Source of the DNA: Cognatundibacterium rugosum
GTDB lineage: Bacteria > Pseudomonadota > Gammaproteobacteria > Burkholderiales > Burkholderiaceae_D
Assembly (NCBI RefSeq): GCF_014284365.1
Contig: NZ_JACOGG010000007.1
Span: 145,586-209,585, forward strand
Direction of reading: 5' to 3'
Length of the DNA stretch: 64,000 nucleotides
Shown here: positions 36,516 through 46,907 of the stretch, in pieces
How positions within the stretch are numbered: position 1 is the stretch's first letter
How the letters are laid out: every line of letters begins with the position of its first letter
Program-made: the position numbers and the translations under genes
The notes under the pieces: generated by a model
The model's database searches: none
What the model saw: only the letters and a program-made list of their open reading frames with translations
What the model was told of the DNA's origin: nothing

Positions 36516-37307
36516 TCAAGCCACTGCAGATACGCCACCATCCACAGCCACGGTCTGACCAGTAATGTGCTTGCCTGCATCGGAGGCGAATAATACCGTG
36601 ATTCCCTTTAAGTCTTCGTCGTCACCGATGCGCTGCAAAGGTGCCATGCGCGACAAGTTCTTTTCCCCCAGATGTTCGAGTATGCCTTTCGTCATTTTGG
36701 ACGGGAAGAAACCAGGTGCGATCGCGTTGACCGTAACACCGTATTGTCCCCATTCGCCGGCGAGCGTGCGGGTAAAATTAATCACTGCTGCTTTCGAGGT
36801 GTTGTATGCGATCGTCTGCATCGTGCCGGGCGCATTTCCAGCCAAGCCTGCGATGGAGGCGACATTGATGATGCGGCCAGTCTGACGCGGTATCATGCTG
36901 CGTTTGCCGATGATCTGGGACAGCAGAAAGATACTACGCACATTCAGATCCATCACCTTATCCCAGGCTTCCAGCGGATAATCCTGCGCCGGCGCACCCC
37001 AGGTCGCACCGGCATTGTTGACCAGAATGTCGATCTGTCCGGCCTGCGCCAAGGCCTGTTCCGCCAGTTGCAGCACAGCGGCTTCCTGCGCCAGATCGGC
37101 AGCAATCGCACTGGCTGCAATGCCACGCGCGCGCAGATGCGCAACGGCCTGATCCAGTTCATCCTGCTTACGGGCCGACAATATCACGCGGGCACCCTGT
37201 TCACCCAATGCTTCAGCCATTTGCAATCCCAGTCCGCGTGAGCCGCCAGTGACCAGTGCTGTTTTTCCCTGCAAATTCATCAATTGTTGTACGCTGCGTG
37301 CCGTCAT
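36516..37307 (-). CDS. Short-chain dehydrogenase/reductase (FabG/3-hydroxyacyl-CoA dehydrogenase-like)
   Basis: A 263-residue SDR with TGGSRGLGLQMA, NNAGATWG and catalytic YNTSKAAVINF motifs, and the FabG-like C-terminus TGQTVAVDGG. Neighbouring thiolase, acyl-CoA dehydrogenase and thioesterase genes suggest a 3-hydroxyacyl-CoA or related alcohol as substrate. CGGAG precedes the start. A start at Met10 (MNLQGKT) would also fit the family. Confidence 0.88.
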   Translation of the reverse strand: MTARSVQQLMNLQGKTALVTGGSRGLGLQMAEALGEQGARVILSARKQDELDQAVAHLRARGIAASAIAADLAQEAAVLQLAEQALAQAGQIDILVNNAGATWGAPAQDYPLEAWDKVMDLNVRSIFLLSQIIGKRSMIPRQTGRIINVASIAGLAGNAPGTMQTIAYNTSKAAVINFTRTLAGEWGQYGVTVNAIAPGFFPSKMTKGILEHLGEKNLSRMAPLQRIGDDEDLKGITVLFASDAGKHITGQTVAVDGGVSAVA

Positions 37308-37423
37308 TGCATCTCCGTTATGTTAAGTTCAAGGCAGCAGCCAGCGCTATTCAGCGCCAGCCTGCCGTGCCCGAATCTGAAAATTGATTTATGTGTGAGT
37401 CACTTATGCAAACAGGTCTGGTC

Positions 37424-39241
37424 TCAGAACCAGCTGTCCTGCATATCGAGACTGGTGCGGTCCAGTTGCGCCAGGATGTCCAGTTGTGGATGAACTTTGG
37501 GTAATTCCCAGTGAAAGAAATAGCGACAGGCCTGCAATTTACCAGCGTAAAAATCGGCGTCATGGGCGAGCTTTTGTTGAAGCGCACATAAAGCCTGCTC
37601 CAGCCAGATCCAGGAAACCACCGCATGTCCAAATACCTCCAGATACAAAGAGGCATTCGCCAGCGTCAGATTTTTATCGGACTGGGCATGCAGTTGCTGC
37701 GTCACCTGTGCCAGCCTTTGCAACACTCTGGCCAGCGACTTACCATAAGCGATTAAAGGTTCAGTATTGGCTGCCATCAACAGGGTTTTATGCATCAGTT
37801 CGCCCAGTGCTTCCAGTGCCGCGCCATTTTGCATGATGACCTTGCGCCCCAATAAATCCAGCCCCTGTATGCCATGGGTGCCTTCATGGATGGGATTGAG
37901 CCGGTTATCGCGGTAAAACTGTTCAACATGGTATTCACGCGTATAGCCGTAACCACCGTGTACCTGTATCGCCAGATTATTCGCCTCCAGGCACCACTGT
38001 GATGGCCAGGATTTCGCAATCGGCGTCAGGATATCGAGCAGCAGACTGGCATGCGTACGTGACGCAGCATCGGGCGCGGTGCGCTCTTCGTCGACCAGTC
38101 TGGCGCAATACAGATTCAGCGCCAGGCCACCTTCAACATAACTTTTCTGTGCCAGCAGCATGCGCTTCACATCGGTATGTTCAATGATGGGAATTTGTTT
38201 ACTGGAAGGATCTTTGTCCAGTGGCGCCCTGCCCTGAGGGCGCTGACGCGCATACTCCAGTGCATGCAGATAGCCGGTATAACCCAGCATCACTGCACCC
38301 AGCCCGACACCGATACGTGCCTCGTTCATCATGTGGAACATATTAGCCAGGCCCTGATGCAGATTGCCAACCAGATAGCCAATTGCACCTGCCTGCGCCT
38401 GCGGTTGGAATTTACCTTCACCGAAATTCAGCAGGCAGTTGGTGGTGCCGCGGTAACCCATTTTATGATTGAGGCCAGCCAGTACCACATCATTTCGTTC
38501 ACCCAGGCTGCCATCGTCCTGCACCAGAAATTTAGGCACGATAAACAGCGAGATCCCTTTCACGCCAGGTATCAGCTTACCGTGCTGGTCGGGCACTTTT
38601 GCCAGCACCAGATGAATGATATTGTCGGCCAGCTCGTGCTCGCCGCCGGAAATCCACATCTTATTGCCACTCAGGCGGTACGTACCATCCTCCTGCGGGA
38701 TAGCCTTGCACGTGATATCCGACAGACTGGAGCCCGCCTGCGGCTCGGACAGGCACATGGTGCCAAAAAAACGGCCTTCCAGCATGGGTTTGACGTAGCG
38801 CTCTATTTGCTCAGGTGTACCGCAACGCAGCAAGGTATTGGCATTACCTATGGTCAGAAACGGATAGGCGGCGGTTCCCACATTGGCCGCTTTAAAATAG
38901 GCAAATCCCGCCTTTTCAACGACGCAGGGTAACTGCATCCCGCCATATTCATAATCCTGGCCTGCAGCAAACAAACCTGCATGACGGAAAGCCTGCAGCG
39001 CTTGTCCAACCTCTGGAATCATGCTTACCGAACTACCGTCAAACACCGGTTCATTCTCGTCCGCTTTCTTATTATGCGTCGCGAATAAATCACTGGCGAT
39101 CTGCTCACAGGTATCGAGTGCGGCACTGAAGGTTTCCCGGCTGTGATCCGCATATCGCGGGCGCTCTTGCAGCTGTTCTACCTGCAGCCACTCAAACAAT
39201 AAGAAATCCAGATCACGGCGGGATACAAGTTTAGATTGCAT
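37424..39241 (-). CDS. Acyl-CoA dehydrogenase (long form, DmdC/FadE-like)
   Basis: 605 residues, longer than the 380-residue classic enzymes and matching the group of about 600 residues that includes methylthiopropionyl-CoA dehydrogenase. FAD-binding stretches are MCLSEPQAGSSLSD and GNKMWISGGEHE. The catalytic Glu is in the NPIHEGTHGIQGLDLLG segment. It introduces a trans-2 double bond into an acyl-CoA. It follows the thiolase gene by 35 bp, so the two probably act in one beta-oxidation-type pathway. Confidence 0.9.
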   Translation of the reverse strand: MQSKLVSRRDLDFLLFEWLQVEQLQERPRYADHSRETFSAALDTCEQIASDLFATHNKKADENEPVFDGSSVSMIPEVGQALQAFRHAGLFAAGQDYEYGGMQLPCVVEKAGFAYFKAANVGTAAYPFLTIGNANTLLRCGTPEQIERYVKPMLEGRFFGTMCLSEPQAGSSLSDITCKAIPQEDGTYRLSGNKMWISGGEHELADNIIHLVLAKVPDQHGKLIPGVKGISLFIVPKFLVQDDGSLGERNDVVLAGLNHKMGYRGTTNCLLNFGEGKFQPQAQAGAIGYLVGNLHQGLANMFHMMNEARIGVGLGAVMLGYTGYLHALEYARQRPQGRAPLDKDPSSKQIPIIEHTDVKRMLLAQKSYVEGGLALNLYCARLVDEERTAPDAASRTHASLLLDILTPIAKSWPSQWCLEANNLAIQVHGGYGYTREYHVEQFYRDNRLNPIHEGTHGIQGLDLLGRKVIMQNGAALEALGELMHKTLLMAANTEPLIAYGKSLARVLQRLAQVTQQLHAQSDKNLTLANASLYLEVFGHAVVSWIWLEQALCALQQKLAHDADFYAGKLQACRYFFHWELPKVHPQLDILAQLDRTSLDMQDSWF

Positions 39242-39276
39242 AAGTCACTCACTAGAAATCAACACGCCATTCAAGA

Positions 39277-40455
39277 TCAGACAACTTCAAACAAGCCTGC
39301 CGCCCCTTGGCCACCGCCTATGCACATGGTCACTACCACGTATTTCACGCCACGGCGCTTGCCTTCTATCAGCGCATGACCCGTCAGACGTGCACCCGAT
39401 ACGCCATACGGATGGCCGACTGCGATCGAACCGCCATTCACGTTCAGCCTGTCCATAGGAATACCCAGTTTGTCAGCGCAATACAAAACCTGGACGGCGA
39501 AGGCCTCGTTCAATTCCCACAGACCGATATCTTCTACGCGCAAACCTGCTTTCTTCAAGAGCTTAGGGATCGCAAATACCGGGCCTATGCCCATTTCATC
39601 GGGTTCGCAACCCGCCACCGAAAAACCTCTGAAAATACCCAGTGGTTGCAAGCCTTTAGCTTCAGCCACTTCCGAGCGCATCACTATCGCGACTGAAGCA
39701 CCATCCGAGAACTGACTCGCATTGCCCGCTGTGATCACACCACCGGGTAAGGCGGTACGGATTTTTGATACGCCTTCGAGTGTGGTATCTGCCCGGATTC
39801 CTTCGTCGGTAGCAATGGTGACTTCACGTGTCAGCAACATGCCGGATGCCTTATCCGCCACGCCCATGGTGGTGGTCATAGGGACAATTTCAGCATCAAA
39901 CAAGCCAGCCGCCTGCGCCGCTGCGGCACGCAGCTGACTTTGCACGCCATATTCATCCTGACGTTCGCGCGAAATCTGATAACGTTTGGCGACCATTTCA
40001 GCGGTCTGCAGCATAGGCCAGTACACTTCCGGTTTATGCGCCTTAAGCCAGGGCTCAGCAATCATGTGCTTATTCGCTTCGTTTTGCACACAGGAAATAG
40101 ACTCCACGCCGCCTGCCGCAAAAATATCGCCTTCACCAGCGATAATGCGTTGCGCCGCCATGGCTATCGTTTGTAAGCCCGAAGAACAGAAACGGTTAAT
40201 CGTGACACCGGCAGTCGTGACCGGACAACCAGCACGCAGCGAAATCTGGCGCGCGACATTACTGCCAGTTGCGCCTTCCGGTGTGGCGCACCCCATCATG
40301 ACATCTTCAACCTCTGCCGCCTCAATTCCGGCGCGTTGGATAGCGGCCTGCAACACATGACCACCCATGGTCGCACCATGGGTCATATTGAACGCGCCTT
40401 TCCAGGACTTAGCTAAACCGGTACGGGCGGTAGAAACGATGACTGCGTCTGACAT
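39277..40455 (-). CDS. Acetyl-CoA acyltransferase (thiolase)
   Basis: 392 residues from ATG 40453-40455 (GGAGA eight bases upstream). The nucleophile Cys is in [12 protein letters not shown]. The His is in [17 protein letters not shown] and the second Cys in [12 protein letters not shown]. It cleaves 3-ketoacyl-CoA with CoA, or condenses acetyl-CoA. First gene of the minus-strand run that continues with acyl-CoA dehydrogenase, SDR, thioesterase, MDR reductase, SDR and hydrolase genes. PHB-type or beta-oxidation thiolase cannot be separated from sequence alone. Confidence 0.93.
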   Translation of the reverse strand: MSDAVIVSTARTGLAKSWKGAFNMTHGATMGGHVLQAAIQRAGIEAAEVEDVMMGCATPEGATGSNVARQISLRAGCPVTTAGVTINRFCSSGLQTIAMAAQRIIAGEGDIFAAGGVESISCVQNEANKHMIAEPWLKAHKPEVYWPMLQTAEMVAKRYQISRERQDEYGVQSQLRAAAAQAAGLFDAEIVPMTTTMGVADKASGMLLTREVTIATDEGIRADTTLEGVSKIRTALPGGVITAGNASQFSDGASVAIVMRSEVAEAKGLQPLGIFRGFSVAGCEPDEMGIGPVFAIPKLLKKAGLRVEDIGLWELNEAFAVQVLYCADKLGIPMDRLNVNGGSIAVGHPYGVSGARLTGHALIEGKRRGVKYVVVTMCIGGGQGAAGLFEVV

Positions 40456-40485
40456 AGGAGGTCTCCTGTTATTGGTATGGTTCAA

Positions 40486-40795
40486 ACGGTATTTCTAATA
40501 GCAAGTCTGACACGATTCAGGCTGACTTGCTTCAAAATAAATCAAACAATGCACAGCAGAATAGCATATTTAAGCACGACCGTTCGATAATTAGAAATTT
40601 CTCTTCAGCGTGTCTTTTTTTAACAAAAAAACCGACATAATTGCCTTTATGTAAGTTTCTGTAAGTTTCAAGAAAGCATGCCGTAAGGTTTCCCTCGCAC
40701 ACTCAGGCTGTGCAAAAAAGATCAGGCTGGCCATCGCTCTTAGTCCAGCAGATTGCATTGCCCAACTACTTTAATACATAAAACAGGAGACAAGC
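40486..40795. other. Divergent promoter region between the thiolase and MHS transporter genes
   Basis: About 310 bp with no gene. It must hold the promoters of both the catabolic run (minus) and the transporter (plus). I see AT-rich stretches but no operator that I can assign. Confidence 0.45.
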
Positions 40796-42460
40796 ATGGC
40801 GACAGCACCTATTGCAACGTCAGGCGGCATGACAGCTGAAGAACGCAAAGTCATTTTTGCGTCCTCACTCGGTACCGTCTTTGAATGGTATGACTTTTAT
40901 CTGTACGGCTCGTTAGCAGCCATCATCGCCAAACAATTCTTTGCAGGCGCAGATCCGAATACTGCGTTTATTTTTGCTTTGCTGGCGTTTGCAGCGGGCT
41001 TTATCGTACGCCCTTTCGGCGCACTGGTATTTGGTCGGCTGGGCGACATGATAGGTCGTAAATACACCTTCCTGGTCACCATCCTGATTATGGGTGGCTC
41101 GACTTTCTGTGTTGGTTTATTGCCAAATTATGAAGCCTGGGGTGTCGTCGCTCCCATCATTCTGGTGTCACTGCGCATCCTGCAAGGTCTGGCACTGGGT
41201 GGTGAATACGGTGGTGCCGCAACGTACGTGGCTGAGCATGCACCCTACAACAAGCGTGGTGCCTACACTGCGTGGATTCAAACCACAGCGACCTTGGGTC
41301 TGTTCCTGTCACTGATGGTAATTTTGGGCACACGTACTGCAATCGGTGAAGAAGAGTTCAATATCTGGGGCTGGCGCGTTCCTTTCCTGGTCTCTGTTTT
41401 CCTGCTGGCGATTTCGGTATGGATACGTTTGTCCATGAACGAATCCCCTGCATTCGCGAAAATGAAAGCAGAAGGCAAAACCTCCAAAGCCCCGCTGACC
41501 GAATCCTTCGGCCAATGGAAAAACCTGAAAATTGTGATCCTGGCGCTGGTTGGTCTGACTGCAGGTCAAGCTGTCGTCTGGTACACCGGTCAGTTCTATG
41601 CCCTGTTCTTCCTGCAGCAAACACTGAAGGTTGACGGCGCCACAGCGAACCTGCTGATCGCGGCTTCGCTGGTTATCGGCACACCATTCTTTATCGTATT
41701 CGGCTCCCTGTCCGATAAAATTGGTCGCAAACCGATTATCCTGGCTGGCTGCCTGATCGCTGCAGTGACTTACTTCCCAATTTTCAATGCCTTGACTCAC
41801 TATGCAAATCCGGCACTGGAAGCGGCGTTGAAAAACTCTCCGGTGGTAGTGAGCGCAGATCCAGCTGACTGCCAGTTCCAGTTCAACCCAACCGGCACCA
41901 AGAAATTCACCTCTTCCTGCGACATCGTAAAAGCAAAACTGGCTGCAGCATCAGTCAACTATGCCAATGAAGTTGCACCGGCCGGCACAGTGGCGACAGT
42001 CAAAGTTGGCGACAAAGTCATCACTTCGTATGCGTCTACCGGTTTGCCAAAAGAAGAAGCAGCAGCCAAAGATAAAGCCTTCTCCAAAGAACTCAGTGAA
42101 GCGATCAAAGCAGCGGGCTATCCTGCCAAGGCGGATCCTAAGGCAATCGACAAACCGATGGTGCTGGTCTTGCTCGTGATTCTGGTGTTGTATGTCACCA
42201 TGGTGTATGGCCCGATTGCAGCAATGCTGGTTGAGATGTTCCCTACCCGTATCCGCTATACCTCCATGTCCCTGCCTTACCACATCGGTAATGGCTGGTT
42301 CGGCGGTCTGTTGCCAACCACAGCATTCGCGCTGGTAGCATTCAAAGGCGATATTTACTACGGCCTGTGGTATCCGATCATCATCGCGCTGGCAACATTT
42401 GTGATTGGTTCGCTGTTCATCCGTGAAACCAAAGACAATGATATCTACGCCGGTGACTAA
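40796..42460 (+). CDS. MFS transporter, metabolite:proton symporter (MHS) family with a large loop insertion
   Basis: 554 residues. The core is a 12-helix MHS-family symporter (ProP/KgtP-like): SSLGTVFEWYDFYLYG at helix 1, GRLGDMIGRKY in the 2-3 loop and LGGEYGGAA in helix 4. An insertion of roughly 110 residues (about 340-450), rich in Ala/Lys and carrying two cysteines, lies between C-terminal-half helices. On the MFS topology this loop would face the periplasm. Transport of a carboxylate or amino-acid-like solute is likely. GGAGA precedes the start. It is divergent from the acyl-CoA genes and may feed that pathway. Confidence 0.87.
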   Translation: MATAPIATSGGMTAEERKVIFASSLGTVFEWYDFYLYGSLAAIIAKQFFAGADPNTAFIFALLAFAAGFIVRPFGALVFGRLGDMIGRKYTFLVTILIMGGSTFCVGLLPNYEAWGVVAPIILVSLRILQGLALGGEYGGAATYVAEHAPYNKRGAYTAWIQTTATLGLFLSLMVILGTRTAIGEEEFNIWGWRVPFLVSVFLLAISVWIRLSMNESPAFAKMKAEGKTSKAPLTESFGQWKNLKIVILALVGLTAGQAVVWYTGQFYALFFLQQTLKVDGATANLLIAASLVIGTPFFIVFGSLSDKIGRKPIILAGCLIAAVTYFPIFNALTHYANPALEAALKNSPVVVSADPADCQFQFNPTGTKKFTSSCDIVKAKLAAASVNYANEVAPAGTVATVKVGDKVITSYASTGLPKEEAAAKDKAFSKELSEAIKAAGYPAKADPKAIDKPMVLVLLVILVLYVTMVYGPIAAMLVEMFPTRIRYTSMSLPYHIGNGWFGGLLPTTAFALVAFKGDIYYGLWYPIIIALATFVIGSLFIRETKDNDIYAGD

Positions 42461-42528
42461 ACCTTAGCAAACATACTGATTCAAACAAAAAGCTACGCTG
42501 AGTCAGTACCGATACAGTCAACACCAAA

Positions 42529-42562
42529 AGAGAAAGCCACCGTCACGGTGGCTTCTCTTTTT
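42529..42562 (+). terminator. Rho-independent terminator of the MHS transporter gene
   Basis: Long stem (AGAGAA, bulged A, GCCACCG with CGGTGGCTTCTCT) with a three-base loop, followed by T5. It may also serve the convergent ldcA gene. Confidence 0.9.
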
Positions 42563-42607
42563 ATGTCTGCTATTGAAGACAACTATCCATCTGACTACAT
42601 TATCGGA

Positions 42608-43519
42608 TCACCATTGCATCGCCAGTGTCGCCCTCTGCTGCGCAACCCTGATTTCCGCCTGACTGCCGACCATCAAGCTGGCACGCATAGGTGTGTGCCC
42701 AAAAGGCAAGCCAGTTACCACAGGTACTGTGATGATACTGCGCAGATAGTCAAGCATTGCGTCCATATCATAGCCATTGTCATGCGGCGCCAGCTTGTAA
42801 GCCGAAAAATGCCCGAGCACGATCGCCTTTTGATTCGCTAAAGCTCCCGCATAATGCAATTGCAGCAGCATACGTTCTATGCGATACGGATGTTCACCGA
42901 TATCTTCGAGGAACAATATACCGCCTGGCTCATGGTGCCAGTACGGTGTACCGGCCGTGTGCGTAAGCATGGCCAGATTGCCACCCCACAGCTTACCTGA
43001 CACTTGTAAATCGCCGCTGTAAGCAGTGTCAAATTCGACGCGATGACGGTCTGAGGAAATACAGTGAATAAACTGGTCTAGCGTATAGACTGACTGCTGC
43101 TCACGCGTGTAATCATCACACAGCATGGGGCCTGCCAGGCTGCAGCGGCCACGCTGCAACAAGCCCTGATGCACCAGCGTGAAGTCACTATAGCCAACAA
43201 ATAATTTACCGCTTTGCGCGAGCAACTCAAAATCGATTGCGGGCAACAAACGTGACAAACCATAACTGCCGCGCAGTGCCAGCACAATATTCACGTCAGG
43301 ATCACTGGCAGCCGCATGAATTTGCGCGACGCGCTGCGCATCCCTGCCACCAAAGCGCTGATATTTCTGTTCGGGATCGTAGTAGGAATGAACGATGAAG
43401 CCCTGTTCTTGCAAACGGGCCAGTCCTAATTTGACCGCAGCCTCATCTTGAGGCGCGCCGCTGGGAGCAACAACGGCAATGTGCTTAGGAGTAGTGCTGA
43501 GCGCTGAGCTTGAATTCAC
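42608..43519 (-). CDS. ldcA: LD-carboxypeptidase (muramoyltetrapeptide carboxypeptidase)
   Basis: 303 residues of the S66 peptidase family, which removes the terminal D-Ala from murein tetrapeptides during cell-wall recycling. The Ser nucleophile is S111 in VGYSDFT. The catalytic Glu and His follow in LEDIGEHPYRIERML and GLPFGHTP. No signal peptide, in keeping with a cytosolic enzyme. Translation starts at GTG 43517-43519. Stands alone between tadA and the transporter gene. Confidence 0.9.
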   Translation of the reverse strand: MNSSSALSTTPKHIAVVAPSGAPQDEAAVKLGLARLQEQGFIVHSYYDPEQKYQRFGGRDAQRVAQIHAAASDPDVNIVLALRGSYGLSRLLPAIDFELLAQSGKLFVGYSDFTLVHQGLLQRGRCSLAGPMLCDDYTREQQSVYTLDQFIHCISSDRHRVEFDTAYSGDLQVSGKLWGGNLAMLTHTAGTPYWHHEPGGILFLEDIGEHPYRIERMLLQLHYAGALANQKAIVLGHFSAYKLAPHDNGYDMDAMLDYLRSIITVPVVTGLPFGHTPMRASLMVGSQAEIRVAQQRATLAMQW

Positions 43520-43603
43520 AAGACACCTGCAAAAAAATAAACAGTGGCTAGATTAACTGATTAATAGTTTTCTGGGCAATGCCTGTGAACAAAAAAACAG
43601 TGA

Positions 43604-44592
<989 letters not shown>

Positions 44593-44599
44593 GAAAAGC

Positions 44600-45235
44600 T
44601 TAAGGAATTTGTAGAAGTTTATGGGTTTGCAAGCTCAGCTTCCATTGCGGATTCGCTTTGCAAAACTCGATTGCGAGACGCAGATTATCGTCCCGCAGCG
44701 GGCCATCCATGGCTTGCACGAAGTAATGTTCAAAATCAAGATTTGCATATGTTGCCATATCCTGACCCAGTTGCGGGATCACCACCTTGATTTCATTGCC
44801 GCGCCTGACCTGTAAAGCCGAGCCCATTTTCGGACTGACGCAGACCCAGTCCACGCCTTCAGGCACAGGCAAGGTGCCATTGGTTTCAATTGCGATTTCA
44901 AAGCCGACCGCATGCATGGCAGCGATCAGTTCCGTATCCAGTTGCAATAAGGGTTCACCGCCGGTGAAGACCACGTATTTACTATCCGGATAAGACAACG
45001 GCCACAAGGCATTAATCGTCTGCGCCAGCTCCTGTGCAGATTTAAACTTGCCACCGCCAACGCCATCAGTACCGACAAAATCGGTATCGCAAAACTGACA
45101 AACCGCAGAGCTGCGATCCTCTTCCCGGCCCGACCACAGATTACAGCCTGAAAAACGGCAAAAAACCGCAGGGCGCCCAGCATGATTGCCTTCTCCCTGC
45201 AGTGTATAAAATATCTCTTTGACGCTATATGTCAC
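44600..45235 (-). CDS. queE: 7-carboxy-7-deazaguanine synthase
   Basis: 211 residues, a radical SAM enzyme of the QueE type. The cluster cysteines are C31, C46 and C49 with the longer C-x14-C-x2-C spacing of one QueE subgroup, not the standard CxxxCxxC. The start is a GTG (45233-45235) giving the conserved YSVKEIFYTLQGEG opening. It converts carboxy-tetrahydropterin to CDG for queuosine. First gene of queE-queD-tadA. Confidence 0.93.
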   Translation of the reverse strand: MTYSVKEIFYTLQGEGNHAGRPAVFCRFSGCNLWSGREEDRSSAVCQFCDTDFVGTDGVGGGKFKSAQELAQTINALWPLSYPDSKYVVFTGGEPLLQLDTELIAAMHAVGFEIAIETNGTLPVPEGVDWVCVSPKMGSALQVRRGNEIKVVIPQLGQDMATYANLDFEHYFVQAMDGPLRDDNLRLAIEFCKANPQWKLSLQTHKLLQIP

Positions 45236-45702
45236 GTCTTATTTCCATTCAATCGTAAATGGCATGCAAAGACCCAATATTGGCGCGGGTTTGCAAACCT
45301 TTGATTGGAATACCATGATGAATACCATATGAAATTATTTTGCCTGATTTAAGAATAAATCAGCCGAACCGCGAATCATACCACAGCCACAGGTTCTGAC
45401 TAAACCAACACATTATGGAATGCAACTTTAGTCAGAAGCCAGCGCTGCGGGTCAAGCAGGCGTAAGTTCGTGGTGCAGGCAAAAATAAGTTTCAATAATC
45501 TGCTTCAATAAGTCATTCAAGCTACTGTAATTGCAAGCTCAACATTACAGAACACATCCAACTGTATGCATTGGAGACTCTACGTATGCTTAACTTGATT
45601 TAACAGAAGGTTCACACCAGCCAGTCCAAAGCACTCTGCTATAGTCATTTTCATTAAAAAGTCGCGATTTATAACTGTTTTTATGACAGAGTAATCGATT
45701 TT
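45236..45702. other. Gene-poor start of an accessory pocket
   Basis: About 470 bp upstream of queE without a credible coding frame. It contains short direct stretches (TTTCAATAATCTGCTTCAATAA) and AT-rich promoter-like sequence near 45640-45690. No RNA gene or riboswitch recognised. Confidence 0.4.
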
Positions 45703-45813
45703 ATGGCTCAGATCGGGTATCAATGGCTTTCGCTAACTTATGTCGTCCAGACCGTACACCCATTAGCTGTACAGAGTGAAATCGGGCGCGGCCGCTCCAC
45801 GAAAGTCCGGTAA
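45703..45813 (+). pseudogene. Short fragment resembling the N-terminus of a larger accessory protein
   Basis: ATG 45703 opens 36 codons (MAQIGYQWLS...) closed by TAA. The opening is reminiscent, from memory only, of the start of some Fic-domain or related toxin-antitoxin proteins. No continuation in any frame is apparent afterwards. It is best read as a truncated gene start in a decayed region, and could be chance. Confidence 0.2.
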
Positions 45814-45938
45814 GTCCAAACTGTCAGATGAGGTCTGAGCTAGTACAAAACCTGGAAGCTGCATAGATCGCGACACCCGACGCACAACGCTTTTCGACTG
45901 ACAGCTTGCGCCCCATCTCGGACCTTCGAGAAAATCGC

Positions 45939-46706
45939 TTATTTGTCCGATGCTAGGATTTTCAGGGCATCTTTGATACCATTTCTGAGTTCTATCGAAC
46001 TAGGCAGTTGCTGCACAACCTTTGCCACTTCATCAAGTGGATATCCTAGGGCAAGCAAGGCGTTTTGGACATCCAATCTCACTTCATTTGATTCACTTGT
46101 TGATGGAATCTTAAGTTCAGGTAGCATGTGTCCATCAGCCGAAAGTGAGTCCTCTCGGTTATAGATTTGATTCTCAATAAGATAATGGACCGCCTCTAAG
46201 CGATCACGCAGCGAAATGATAAATTCTAGATCAAGTCTCGCAGTCTTTTTATCGATGCGCCTAAACCGATGAACTATGCCGCTTCGACTCGAACGAGTCT
46301 TAACCTTGATGTACGCTCCTTCACGTAATCCAATCCAGTCAGCATGAGCGTATCCGTTTCGAATCGATGCAGCGAGGCCCATTGCTTTTTCAAGTTGAAC
46401 CAATTCACCATTCGGTAACCGGCAGGCGCCATGCGCCTCTGTTTGTCCATACAAATGAATCAGCGCACGTGCTTTCTGTTGATAACCCATTTCCGTCAAA
46501 AAAACATCTAAGCGTTCGTCCTGATATGCGTCTCTCAGCATCATTTCTCGCAAAAGTTGCGCAATGACATCCTCTAAAGAATTGAAATGAATAACAATCC
46601 ATCCAATGTCTTCCGCAATATTCGAAAGATAATCAGATAACTCCTTTTCGGTCTCCACCATTTCGGGATCCGCGTCATAGTCCGAATGCATGACTTCTTT
46701 ATTCAT
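45939..46706 (-). CDS. HEPN-like protein with a RuvA domain III-like C-terminus
   Basis: 255 residues, with an AGGTGA ribosome site. The helical N-terminal part (about 20-180) contains RNGYAH (R116 to H121), the R-x4-H motif of HEPN RNases and toxins. The last 45 residues (about 208-252: VQNALLALGYPLDEVAKVV and a following ALKIL helix) look like the three-helix C-terminal domain of RuvA, the part that contacts RuvB. I know of no family with this pairing. It could be an RNase that docks onto RuvB or another AAA+ ATPase, or the tail may be a generic UBA-like fold. It lies in an accessory pocket between queE and guaA. Confidence 0.65.
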   Translation of the reverse strand: MNKEVMHSDYDADPEMVETEKELSDYLSNIAEDIGWIVIHFNSLEDVIAQLLREMMLRDAYQDERLDVFLTEMGYQQKARALIHLYGQTEAHGACRLPNGELVQLEKAMGLAASIRNGYAHADWIGLREGAYIKVKTRSSRSGIVHRFRRIDKKTARLDLEFIISLRDRLEAVHYLIENQIYNREDSLSADGHMLPELKIPSTSESNEVRLDVQNALLALGYPLDEVAKVVQQLPSSIELRNGIKDALKILASDK

Positions 46707-46879
46707 AGATACTCACCTGTGCTAATGGGAAATAGCCCAATTCATTCTGCGTTGGTTCGAAGAGATCACTATCATGTTCGCTGTCAGGTGTTGGGCGAAC
46801 CATCACAGTCCAGCAGAGCGGCCTCAACGAGGTAGCGAGTTATTTGGTCTAATTTCATTAGAAACCTGATTTGGATAAG

Positions 46880-46903
46880 GTCGGCTTTTGGCCGCTGGCG
46901 GAC
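46880..46903. repeat. 24-bp imperfect palindrome, copy A
   Basis: GTCGGCTTTTGGCCGCTGGCGGAC, an imperfect inverted repeat centred on GGCC; 18 of 24 positions match copy B at 47161-47184 in the same orientation. The two copies flank the DUF4926 gene. Confidence 0.55.
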
Positions 46904-46907
46904 TGGG

